This document shows positions 25,635 through 33,432 of a stretch of 64,000 nt of DNA, piece after piece (within the stretch, counting starts at the first letter, position 1; each line of letters starts with the position of its first letter). The stretch is from assembly GCA_965228045.1 (NCBI GenBank), contig OZ245789.1, positions 1,922,001-1,986,000 on the forward strand, written 5' to 3'. The DNA comes from JANQEU01 sp965228045. GTDB taxonomy: Bacteria > Bacteroidota > Bacteroidia > Cytophagales > Cyclobacteriaceae. A program made the translations under genes and the position numbers. The notes under the pieces were generated by a model that did not search any database, had not been told where the DNA came from, and saw nothing but the letters and a program-made list of their open reading frames with translations.

Positions 25635-26515
25635 TCTTCCAACGTTTCGTAGATCACCCTGGTGAAGAAGTCAGTATTGATGAAGTTTCCACTCCATCTC
25701 TCATGATACTCCGCCAGTGGTCTTTCACTTAGACATTCATCCAGGGACATGCCATCGGCCTTGAGGCTGGCAACTTTGTCCCTGGCTCCTGTAAGCATAT
25801 CCAGGAACTCATCTACATCATCCAGAGTGGCCAGGTCCCCGTGTCCGGGAATGATCTTTGTGTTTTCATCTGCCAATTTCTTAATGTTGTTCTGGGCTCG
25901 TATCATCCCTTCGATGGAGCCTTTTGCCGGCATATCAATGTATGGGAAACCATACCTTACGAATAAATCTCCGGCATGTATTACGTTACTGGTTTTGAAA
26001 AATACCAAAACGTCACCGTCCGTGTGCCCATTGGGTACATGGTGGATTTCGATTTCTTCTCCGTTAAAGGTCAGTTTCTTCACCTTCTTGAAAGTTTCGG
26101 TAGGCCAGAATCCCTCAGGCTTTGGGTCTACCGTTTCCTGATCGGCATTCAGAAAAGGGGTACTTAGCCTTTTCTTCACGTTTTCATGAGCCAATATGGT
26201 AGCACCATTTTCCGAAAGGTTCTCATTTCCACCGGTATGATCACCGTGGTAATGAGTATTCAGGATATATTTAAGTTCGCCGCCATCTGACATTTCCATC
26301 AGTTTACTACTGATCTTTTCACTCAGCTCCGCGAATTGATCATCCACAATCAGCACTCCGTCTTCACCCGTCAGGACACCAATATTACCGCCTGAGCCAA
26401 GCAGGAAGCTTATGTTGCCTTTGACAGGAACATTGGTGATTTCTATTGCATCCCAGTCTCTTTGGCTGTAGCCCAAAAGGGGAAAAAGTATGATAAGGCA
26501 AGCTAACTTTTTCAT
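25631..26515 (-). CDS. Secreted metallo-beta-lactamase-fold hydrolase
   Basis: 294 residues with a signal peptide (MKKLACLIILFPLLGYSQ). The dinuclear metal motif is complete: THYHGDHTGG, GHTDGD, the bridging Asp in AGDLF and the late IIPGHGD. The HxHxDH pattern and AGD instead of a metal-binding Cys separate it from subclass B1/B2 lactamases and place it with general MBL-fold hydrolases. The substrate is unknown. Its ATG shares one base with the stop of the S9 peptidase lipoprotein upstream (TAATG), so the two exported enzymes are translationally coupled. Confidence 0.87.
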   Translation of the reverse strand: MKKLACLIILFPLLGYSQRDWDAIEITNVPVKGNISFLLGSGGNIGVLTGEDGVLIVDDQFAELSEKISSKLMEMSDGGELKYILNTHYHGDHTGGNENLSENGATILAHENVKKRLSTPFLNADQETVDPKPEGFWPTETFKKVKKLTFNGEEIEIHHVPNGHTDGDVLVFFKTSNVIHAGDLFVRYGFPYIDMPAKGSIEGMIRAQNNIKKLADENTKIIPGHGDLATLDDVDEFLDMLTGARDKVASLKADGMSLDECLSERPLAEYHERWSGNFINTDFFTRVIYETLED

Positions 26516-28680
26516 TATTCAGTTATGTTTTCGAGATGGAGAAGGAAGGCATAATCCAAAGCGGTTTCCTTGTATCTTTTGTAACGGCCGGAGGCTCCGC
26601 TGTGCCCGGCTTCCATGTTTGTACTCATGACGAGTAGATTATCATCAGTTTTCTTGTCCCGCAGCTTGGCCACCCATTTGGCCGGTTCCCAATATTGCAC
26701 CTGCGAATCGAAGAGACCGGTTGTGACAAGCATATGTGGGTAATCCTGCTCGGATACCTGATCATATGGGGAATAGCTGAGCATGTACTCGTAGGACTCA
26801 AGGTTTTTTGGATTTCCCCACTCGTCGAACTCATTGGTCGTCAACGGAATTGACTCATCCAGCATAGTAGACACCACATCCACGAATGGAACCGCGGCGA
26901 TCACGCCGTTAAATATCTCAGGAGCATAGTTGACCACGGCGCCCATTAAAAGTCCACCTGCGCTGCCGCCCAGAGCATATAAATGTTCTGCGGATGTGTA
27001 TTGCTCATTAATCAGGAACTTCCCACAATCGATAAAGTCGTAAAATGTGTTCTTTTTCTCAAACATCTTTCCTTCCTCGTACCATTCACGCCCCATTTCC
27101 TGACCTCCACGGATATGAGCTATGGCCCAAATGAAACCACGGTCAAGAAGGCTCAATCTGGTGGAGCTAAAGTATGGGTCAGAAGAGGATCCGTAAGAAC
27201 CATACGCATATAGCAACAGAGGTGTATCGGATGATTTTTGTGTGCTTTTTTTGTAAACCAGAGATATCGGTACCCTGGTACCATCCCTGGCTTCCGCCCA
27301 AAGTCTTTCCGAGACATAATCGGAAGGGTTATGACCACCTACAACCACATCTTGTTTCAATAATTTTCGTTCCCTTGTCACCATATTATAATCGTATATG
27401 GACGAAGGAGTGGTCAACGATGTGTACCCAAATCTGAGAAGTTCCGTATCGAATTCCGGGTTTGTATAGTTGTAAACCACATATGCGGGCTCATCAAATT
27501 CAATGTAATGTTCATCCCCGGAGTTTTGATCAATGATCCGCAGTTTGGTGAGCGCATTGGTTCTTTCTGACAGTACCAAATGGTCATTGAACACTTCGAT
27601 GTCTTTTAGTAGAACATCCTCGCGATGTGGGATCACTTCTTTCCAGTTTTCCTTATTGGTGTTTTCAATGGAGGTTTCCATTAGCCGGAAGTTGATGGCG
27701 TCCAGATTTGTCCTGATGTAAAACTTGTCCTTATAGTGCTCCAGTGAATACTCATGTGGACCTTCACGAGGTGTGAATTGTTTGAATTTACCTTTTGGAT
27801 CATCCGATCGTAAAATATGATAATCACTGACGAGCGTACTTACATTGTAGATGATCACGTAATCGTCTGATTTAGAGTTATATACTCCGATATAAAATGA
27901 CGGATCTTCTTCCTCGTAGACCAGCTCGTCATTGGATTGATCCTTACCCAGATCATGACGCCAGATCTTTTCTGAGAGTAATGAAACAGGGTTTTTAGAA
28001 GTGTAGAAGAAGGTTTTGTTGTCACCACCCCAGGCACCACCAGGCTCGGCATTCTGGATTTCATCAGAATATAGTTCGCCGGTTTCCAGATTTTTGAATT
28101 TGATGGTATAAATCCTTCGGCTCAGAGTGTCTTCACCGTAGGCAAGTATCTTGTTATCCGGACTTACTTCCAACCCTCTTGTATCGTAGTAGTCGTAACC
28201 CTTGGCAAGTTCGTTCACGTTGAGCATGACTTCTTCTTTGCTGTCAAGGGTACCTTTTTTCCGGCAATGAATGGGGTATTCACCGTCCGATTCATAGCGT
28301 ACATAGTACCAGTATCCATTTTTAAAATAAGGCACTGAGGAGTCGTCTTTTTTAATCCTGCCTACAATCTCATTGTAAAGCTTTTCCTGCAAGGCTTCTG
28401 TATGTCCCAGCATCTGATCACGATATTCGTTTTCAGCATTCAGGTAATCAAGGACTTGTATGGTTTGCTCATCAGGGTTTTCGGCGATTTTCTGTTCATC
28501 TGTCAGACGCATCCAGAAGTATGGATCTGACCTTGTGTCACCGTGTATTGTTAAAAGAGAATCCTTCTTCTCCGCTATGGGAGGTTGAGGTTTAGTGTCA
28601 GTACTCATTTCAGTTTTGGAATTATTACATCCGCTTAACGTAAAAAGCAAAATAAGGATAGGGTAGTAGAAATTTCTCAT
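26515..28680 (-). CDS. S9 family serine peptidase lipoprotein (oligopeptidase B-like)
   Basis: 721 residues. The lipoprotein signal is MRNFYYPILILLFTLSGC with acylated Cys about 18. A seven-bladed propeller (about 80-440) caps an alpha/beta-hydrolase domain with the nucleophile in GGSAGGLLMG, the Asp region in LVTTGLFDSQVQYWEP and the catalytic His in AGHSGASGRYKRY. This is the prolyl-oligopeptidase family; the closest layout is oligopeptidase B, which cuts after Arg or Lys in short peptides. It is likely periplasmic or outer-membrane-attached. A TTG nine codons upstream was rejected in favour of the ATG. It is followed, with TAATG overlap, by the MBL-fold hydrolase. Confidence 0.92.
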   Translation of the reverse strand: MRNFYYPILILLFTLSGCNNSKTEMSTDTKPQPPIAEKKDSLLTIHGDTRSDPYFWMRLTDEQKIAENPDEQTIQVLDYLNAENEYRDQMLGHTEALQEKLYNEIVGRIKKDDSSVPYFKNGYWYYVRYESDGEYPIHCRKKGTLDSKEEVMLNVNELAKGYDYYDTRGLEVSPDNKILAYGEDTLSRRIYTIKFKNLETGELYSDEIQNAEPGGAWGGDNKTFFYTSKNPVSLLSEKIWRHDLGKDQSNDELVYEEEDPSFYIGVYNSKSDDYVIIYNVSTLVSDYHILRSDDPKGKFKQFTPREGPHEYSLEHYKDKFYIRTNLDAINFRLMETSIENTNKENWKEVIPHREDVLLKDIEVFNDHLVLSERTNALTKLRIIDQNSGDEHYIEFDEPAYVVYNYTNPEFDTELLRFGYTSLTTPSSIYDYNMVTRERKLLKQDVVVGGHNPSDYVSERLWAEARDGTRVPISLVYKKSTQKSSDTPLLLYAYGSYGSSSDPYFSSTRLSLLDRGFIWAIAHIRGGQEMGREWYEEGKMFEKKNTFYDFIDCGKFLINEQYTSAEHLYALGGSAGGLLMGAVVNYAPEIFNGVIAAVPFVDVVSTMLDESIPLTTNEFDEWGNPKNLESYEYMLSYSPYDQVSEQDYPHMLVTTGLFDSQVQYWEPAKWVAKLRDKKTDDNLLVMSTNMEAGHSGASGRYKRYKETALDYAFLLHLENITE

Positions 28681-28738
28681 AGTGTAGGATCGGTTCAAGG
28701 TAACCAAGCTACATTATAAGCTTCGGTTAGACAAAAAA

Positions 28739-28762
28739 AAGGCCCCACTTTCATGGAGCCTT
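28739..28762 (-). terminator. Rho-independent terminator of the azurin gene
   Basis: An 8-bp stem with one G-T pair (28739-28746 with 28755-28762, loop of 8) is followed on the minus strand by a run of seven or more T. It lies 20 bases after the azurin stop. Confidence 0.8.
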
Positions 28763-28782
28763 AAATTCATTTTGTGAGTTAA

Positions 28783-29307
28783 TTAAAGCGGATTGACTGT
28801 TAAAGTTCCCTGCATCACACCCCAGTGACCGGGGAACGAACAGATGTAGTCATAATAACCCATTGGCGGGGCTTCGAAGATGACTGTGGTTTCCTCACCA
28901 CCTCCAACTAAGTCAGTACTTGCTATAACCTGATCCGCCATATCCTGCGGAATGTAGCCATTGTCTCTAGCCGCAACAGCAGCTGCACCAAAAGTAGCTT
29001 TATCAGTTCCTGAGGCAAGAAGCACCCAGTTGTGACCCATCGCTTCTTTGGCCATCTGACCAGTATGTTTTAATGTTAATTTCACAACCTGACCTGCAGT
29101 TACATCAAGTTCCTTCAGGTTGAATTGCATCAGGTCATTTCCTTCTATGACCAGCACTGCTGTATCAGGCACTGCAGGTTGAGCAGGCGATTCTACCTCT
29201 GTTTCGGCCGCAGCTGATGATTCACTCTCCTGAGAAGATGACCCACCGCAGGCGAAAGCTATCAATCCCGCAATCAGAAGCATGAAAGTATTCTTGTATA
29301 TGTTCAT
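28783..29307 (-). CDS. Azurin-like cupredoxin lipoprotein
   Basis: 174 residues. The lipoprotein signal ends LIAFAC20, then a low-complexity Ser/Glu/Ala linker to about residue 48 and a cupredoxin domain. The type 1 copper ligands are all present: His92 (GHNW), Cys156, His161 (CSFPGH) and Met165. Azurins shuttle single electrons between membrane complexes, here from a lipid anchor in the periplasm, possibly between an alternative complex III and a terminal oxidase as suggested for lipid-anchored auracyanins. It stands alone with its own terminator. Physiological partners are not in the window. Confidence 0.92.
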   Translation of the reverse strand: MNIYKNTFMLLIAGLIAFACGGSSSQESESSAAAETEVESPAQPAVPDTAVLVIEGNDLMQFNLKELDVTAGQVVKLTLKHTGQMAKEAMGHNWVLLASGTDKATFGAAAVAARDNGYIPQDMADQVIASTDLVGGGEETTVIFEAPPMGYYDYICSFPGHWGVMQGTLTVNPL

Positions 29308-29375
29308 TGTTTTTTGATTTTTCTATGCAAATAAAAGGAAACTAGGCTATTTAGTTCCCATTTATGCCTTAGTTC

Positions 29376-30272
29376 TTACTTGCTGAAAACCGAACTGACA
29401 ATCAGATCTTTTGAGCCCGGAGTATATTTATAAAATCCCTCTCCCGATTTCACTCCCAGTCGCCCGGCAGTGACCATGTTTACCAATAATGGACATGGTC
29501 GGTATTTGGGGTCACCCAATCCCTCATGCAAGACCTTAAGTATGGACAGACAAACGTCCAAACCGATAAAATCGGCGAGCTGCAGAGGACCCATGGGATG
29601 TGCCATTCCCAGCTTCATTACCGTGTCAATTTCTTCCACACCTGCCACACCCTCAAAAAGGCTGTAGACGGCTTCATTGATCATGGGCATCAGGACGCGA
29701 TTGGCAACAAATCCCGGATAATCATTGACCTCAACGGGGATCTTACCAAGTTTTTGGCTGGTTTCCATGATGGTTTTTGTTACTTCCTCTGAGGTAGCAT
29801 AGCCCTTTATGACTTCAACTAGTTGCATCACCGGAACGGGATTCATGAAGTGCATACCTATAACTTTGTCCGGTCTGGATGTTTCAGAGGCAATTTTGGT
29901 TATGGAGATCGAAGAAGTGTTTGAAGCCAGGATACAGTTTTCAGGTGCATTGTGATCCATTTCTTTGAAAATCGATTTTTTGATTTCAAAATTCTCTGTG
30001 GCAGCTTCTACCACCAGGTCTGCCTCCTTCACTCCCGAACCAATTCCCCTTACGGTCTCAATTCGCTCTAACGTCTTTTCTTTTTCATCAGGCGAGATGA
30101 TCTCTTTTTTAATTTGTCTATCCAGATTTTTTGAGATGGTGGCAAGTGCCTTTTCGAGGGCTTCCGATGAGACATCAATCAGTTTTACTTCATGACCTGC
30201 CTGCGCAAACACATGTGCGATTCCATTTCCCATTGTTCCTGAACCGATTACAGATACTTTGTTTATAGACAT
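29376..30272 (-). CDS. hbd: 3-hydroxybutyryl-CoA dehydrogenase
   Basis: 298-residue NAD-dependent 3-hydroxyacyl-CoA dehydrogenase. The Rossmann motif is VIGSGTMGNGIAHVFAQAG, and the C-terminal domain has the catalytic-region sequences SNTSSISIT, GMHFMNPVPVMQLVEVI and GFVANRVLMPM. The length of about 300 and lack of a crotonase domain indicate the short-chain monofunctional type. It oxidises 3-hydroxyacyl-CoA, in beta-oxidation or in branched-chain and aromatic degradation; ETF at the left edge could serve the same pathways. It begins 68 bases before azurin on the same strand and follows the GH13 gene after 11 bases. Confidence 0.94.
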   Translation of the reverse strand: MSINKVSVIGSGTMGNGIAHVFAQAGHEVKLIDVSSEALEKALATISKNLDRQIKKEIISPDEKEKTLERIETVRGIGSGVKEADLVVEAATENFEIKKSIFKEMDHNAPENCILASNTSSISITKIASETSRPDKVIGMHFMNPVPVMQLVEVIKGYATSEEVTKTIMETSQKLGKIPVEVNDYPGFVANRVLMPMINEAVYSLFEGVAGVEEIDTVMKLGMAHPMGPLQLADFIGLDVCLSILKVLHEGLGDPKYRPCPLLVNMVTAGRLGVKSGEGFYKYTPGSKDLIVSSVFSK

Positions 30273-30283
30273 TTTTAGGGGTG

Positions 30284-31990
30284 TTATTTGATTTCAAAAG
30301 TTTTGTAGTCGAAGGCATTGAGTTCGATATTCAATGCTTCCGGAGTATTATAAGCATTCAAAGATTGTAAGGAAAACGATCTTCCTGAAATTGTAATTTT
30401 CTTTTTATTTATTCCCATAATCTCAAAGGCATGAGAGGGTATTTTGACAATGGCTGTGGCCGAATACTTACCCAGGTTAACAGCAATGAGTAGTTTTTGC
30501 TTGTCGCAATGCCGAAGAAATACGTACACTTTATCGGAATACCCGGTATAATCAGGACATCGATTGTAATACTGCAAGTCAAAAAAATCTCCTTCACGAA
30601 GGGCAGTTTGAGTATTGCATGCGATCAGGATTTCCTTGTAGCGTTTTTGAAGGGTTTTTTGCTCCTCGGATAGTCTCCCCCCATCGAATTCACCGTTATT
30701 TACCCATTTTACATGCTCCGGGACACCCCAGTAATCAAAAATAGTTGTGCGACCATCATCGCCACTAAACCCTGATGGTCCACTGGCAGGTTCACCTACG
30801 TCCTGACCAAAATACATCATAACAGGGCCACGATGCATGAAGACACTGATGGCCATCATGGGGATACCTGCTTCCTTGTTACCAGCAAAAAATGGTGAAG
30901 CAATGCGCTGTTCATCATGATTTTCCAGAAATCTCAGCATATGATCAGCGATACCTTCCTGTTTTTGCCATACCTGTGTGATGGCATCCGTACCCAGGTG
31001 TCCCTGAATAATGCCTTTCAGGGTATCATAGAGATCCACCTTATCATACAGGTAATCAAACTTCCCCTCAAATAAGTAAGGACGATATGCATTTTGGCTG
31101 TAAGCCTCGGAAATGAAAAGGGTTTGCGGAAACTCTTCTTTGACCCGGGCAATTACCCAGCCCCAGAACTCCACAGGGACCATCTCCGCCATGTCACACC
31201 GAAAGGCATCGATTCCTCTTTTTGACCAAAACCGGAGGATTTCCCACATTTTGTACCAGGTATCCGGGATTTGCGAGAAGTGTCTTTCTCCTGTTTGGTA
31301 GTCAATTCCATAGTTGAGTTTAATGGTCTCGTACCAGTCATTGATGGAGGGAGAGGGGGAGAAGACGTCGTTTCCACTTGCCCTGGCCGGCGCTTCCAAA
31401 TAATCGCGATTTCTTAGATCTGAGGGTAGGTTTTCATTGTTTGGAGCGGTGAAATCGGTGCCTGGCAGATAGTAGAAATTGTTGTGAATGTTAAAGGAAA
31501 GACTCGGATCATCACCATGCCCAAATTCGGGAATGTCTTCAGGTAAATTATCGGACTTGTACTGTCTGGCGAGATGATTCGGCACGAAATCAAGAATTAA
31601 CTTCAAGCCATGACTGTGAATTCTTTTGATAAGAGCATCAAATTCGGCCATTCTGTTTGGCACATCCTCTGCCAGATCAGGATCGACATCATAATAGTCT
31701 TTTACTGCATAGGGCGAACCCGCACGTCCTTTTACGACAGCAGGATGGTCCAGTGAGATCCCATACTGGCTGTAATCGGTCAGTGTGGCATGCTCCAGCA
31801 CTCCTGTACACCAGACATGTGTATAACCCATCTCAACAAGAGCCCGCAGCGCATTGTCATTTATGTGAGAAAACTTGCCGACGCCATTTTCCTCCATAGT
31901 ACCCCATGGCTTATTGGTGGTATTTGTATTGCCAAACAGCCGGGTCATCAGGTGATAGATGACGATTCGATGATTGTTTTCCTTTTTCAA
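30284..31990 (-). CDS. Cytoplasmic alpha-amylase family (GH13) enzyme
   Basis: 568 residues, no signal peptide. The GH13 barrel regions are present: LILDFVPNHLAR, the nucleophile in DAFRCDMAEM, the acid/base Glu in LFISEAYS and the third acid in FLENHDEQ, followed by a C-terminal beta domain. It should act on alpha-glucans in the cytoplasm, fitting the 4-alpha-glucanotransferase gene 1.4 kb away. No ATG lies at the N-terminus: the first barrel strand (HRIVIYHLMTRLFGN) needs a start at the TTG at 31990, whereas the ATG at 31948 would remove it. That TTG begins 16 bases after the aldolase terminator, so expression may depend on read-through or a promoter in the hairpin. Subfamily was not assigned. 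Confidence 0.85.
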   Translation of the reverse strand: MKKENNHRIVIYHLMTRLFGNTNTTNKPWGTMEENGVGKFSHINDNALRALVEMGYTHVWCTGVLEHATLTDYSQYGISLDHPAVVKGRAGSPYAVKDYYDVDPDLAEDVPNRMAEFDALIKRIHSHGLKLILDFVPNHLARQYKSDNLPEDIPEFGHGDDPSLSFNIHNNFYYLPGTDFTAPNNENLPSDLRNRDYLEAPARASGNDVFSPSPSINDWYETIKLNYGIDYQTGERHFSQIPDTWYKMWEILRFWSKRGIDAFRCDMAEMVPVEFWGWVIARVKEEFPQTLFISEAYSQNAYRPYLFEGKFDYLYDKVDLYDTLKGIIQGHLGTDAITQVWQKQEGIADHMLRFLENHDEQRIASPFFAGNKEAGIPMMAISVFMHRGPVMMYFGQDVGEPASGPSGFSGDDGRTTIFDYWGVPEHVKWVNNGEFDGGRLSEEQKTLQKRYKEILIACNTQTALREGDFFDLQYYNRCPDYTGYSDKVYVFLRHCDKQKLLIAVNLGKYSATAIVKIPSHAFEIMGINKKKITISGRSFSLQSLNAYNTPEALNIELNAFDYKTFEIK

Positions 31991-32006
31991 ATCACTAGAG
32001 CATAAA

Positions 32007-32035
32007 AAAGCCCTTACAAAAGTTGCAAGGGCTTT
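32007..32035 (-). terminator. Rho-independent terminator of the aldolase gene
   Basis: A perfect 9-bp stem (32007-32015 with 32027-32035, loop of 11) followed on the minus strand by six T residues. It lies 17 bases past the aldolase stop and just ahead of the GH13 start. Confidence 0.85.
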
Positions 32036-32052
32036 CTTGAAAACAAATTGTT

Positions 32053-33117
32053 TTAAGCGTTCTTATTGATATTGTTCAAATCCTCAAACGCAGTCTTGAG
32101 CCGCTTTACAAAGGCTTTTTCTCCTTCCCGCAGCCACTTTCTAGGGTCATAATACTTTTTATTAGGAACATCATCCCCATCAGGGTTTCCGATCTGAGCC
32201 TGAAGGTAAGCCTCATTGGCTTTGTAATAGTTCATTACACCTTCCCATGTAGCCCATTGCATATCCGTATCAATGTTCATTTTGATGGCTCCATACTCTA
32301 TGGCTTCCCTGATTTCAGCTTGTGTGGATCCCGATCCGCCATGGAAAACAAAATTCACAGGGTTATGTCCCGTTCCGAATTTTTCCTGGATATAATCCTG
32401 GGAATTCTTAAGGATCACCGGAGTAAGTTTTACGTTACCCGGTTTGTAAACACCGTGCACATTTCCAAATGCCGCAGCTACTGTAAAATTTGGTGAGATT
32501 TTTCTAAGATTCTCAAAAGAGTATGCTACTTCTTCCGGTTGGGTATATAGCCTGGAGTTGTCAATGTCTGTATTGTCCACACCATCCTCTTCACCACCGG
32601 TCACACCCAATTCTATCTCAAGAGTGATGCCCATTTTGGCCATTCTGGAAAAGTATTTTGACGAAATCTCAATGTTTTCTTCCAGTGGTTCTTCAGAAAG
32701 ATCCAACATGTGTGAACTGAAGAGTGGAGCGCCAGTCTCCTCAAAATGTTTCTCATTGGCTTCCACCATACCGTCCATCCACGGAAGGAGTTTTTTAGCA
32801 CAGTGATCTGTGTGAAGTATTACAGGTACACCATATTTTTCTGCAAGCATGTGAACATGTTTTGCGCCCGATACTGCTCCGAGCACAGCAGCCTCCTGAT
32901 CGTCATTTGATAGTGCCTTTCCGGCAATAAAGGCAGCGCCTCCGTTTGAAAATTGGATGATGACTGGTGAGTTGACTTCCTTCGCAGTTTCAAGTACCCC
33001 ATTGATCGAATTGGTGCCTACTACATTTACCGCTGGTAACGCGAAATTGTTGTCGTTAGCGTAGTTCAGCAGATCTGTAACTTCCTGACCGGTGAGAACT
33101 CCTGGTTTGAACTTCAT
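32053..33117 (-). CDS. fbaA: Class II fructose-bisphosphate aldolase
   Basis: 354-residue zinc enzyme cleaving fructose 1,6-bisphosphate to DHAP and glyceraldehyde 3-phosphate, and the reverse in gluconeogenesis. Zinc-binding ILHTDHCAKKLLPW, the Glu-rich ITLEIELGVTGGEEDGVDN, AAFGNVHGVYKPGNV, and FHGGSGSTQAEI followed by the active-site Asn in MNIDTDMQW all match class IIA (E. coli-like) enzymes. A terminator follows and a strong -7 box precedes it. It faces the glucanotransferase gene across a 315-base divergent region. Confidence 0.97.
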   Translation of the reverse strand: MKFKPGVLTGQEVTDLLNYANDNNFALPAVNVVGTNSINGVLETAKEVNSPVIIQFSNGGAAFIAGKALSNDDQEAAVLGAVSGAKHVHMLAEKYGVPVILHTDHCAKKLLPWMDGMVEANEKHFEETGAPLFSSHMLDLSEEPLEENIEISSKYFSRMAKMGITLEIELGVTGGEEDGVDNTDIDNSRLYTQPEEVAYSFENLRKISPNFTVAAAFGNVHGVYKPGNVKLTPVILKNSQDYIQEKFGTGHNPVNFVFHGGSGSTQAEIREAIEYGAIKMNIDTDMQWATWEGVMNYYKANEAYLQAQIGNPDGDDVPNKKYYDPRKWLREGEKAFVKRLKTAFEDLNNINKNA

Positions 33118-33155
33118 ATTTGTTTAAGATTAGTTGTCAGTTTTCCTGTTTCGGG

Positions 33156-33163
33156 CAAATATA
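33156..33163 (-). promoter_or_regulatory. Candidate -7 promoter box for the aldolase gene
   Basis: On the minus strand this reads TATATTTG, a full match to TAnnTTTG, 38 bases upstream of the aldolase ATG. No clear -33 element was found at the expected spacing. Confidence 0.5.
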
Positions 33164-33317
33164 GAAGTATAACATAAGACTTTTTACTACTTTCGCAGCC
33201 TTGTGAAAAAAGCGGGTTTTTATTGAAAATTCTATATTTTGGAAACCTTATGGATGCTCTTTTTGGAACATTCATTTTAAAACAACGTCAAACCCATGTT
33301 TCAATCGTTTGCATTTG

Positions 33318-33340
33318 AAATGTTCACTTTGCGAACATTT
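33318..33340 (+). promoter_or_regulatory. Perfect inverted repeat, possible operator
   Basis: AAATGTTC and GAACATTT are exact reverse complements, spaced by 7 bases. The 23-base element lies about 92 bases upstream of the glucanotransferase ATG and about 200 from the aldolase ATG. The size and symmetry suit a dimeric repressor or activator, but no regulator gene is adjacent and no second copy was found in the window. Confidence 0.35.
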
Positions 33341-33432
33341 GTGAAAATCGAAGTCTGTCGTCTGATTTCATGGGAAGGGTATGCAGAAAGAGCACCTTTT
33401 TTGAATCTTTTTGAAGGTTGCATTGGGGGTAT

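Larger units (their letters stand above)
33118..33432 (+). other. Divergent control region between aldolase and glucanotransferase genes
   Basis: A 315-base non-coding stretch between divergently read genes. It holds a full-match -7 box for the aldolase (33156-33163, minus strand) and a perfect 8-bp inverted repeat with 7-base spacer (33318-33340). For the plus-strand gene only an imperfect TATATTTTG near 33232-33240 was noticed, about 195 bases from the ATG. No small ORF or RNA gene was recognised. Confidence 0.6.

Noticed and set aside
25631..26515. Beta-lactamase identity for the MBL-fold hydrolase
   Set aside because: It has the HxHxDH and AGD pattern of general MBL hydrolases, not the Cys ligand of subclass B1.
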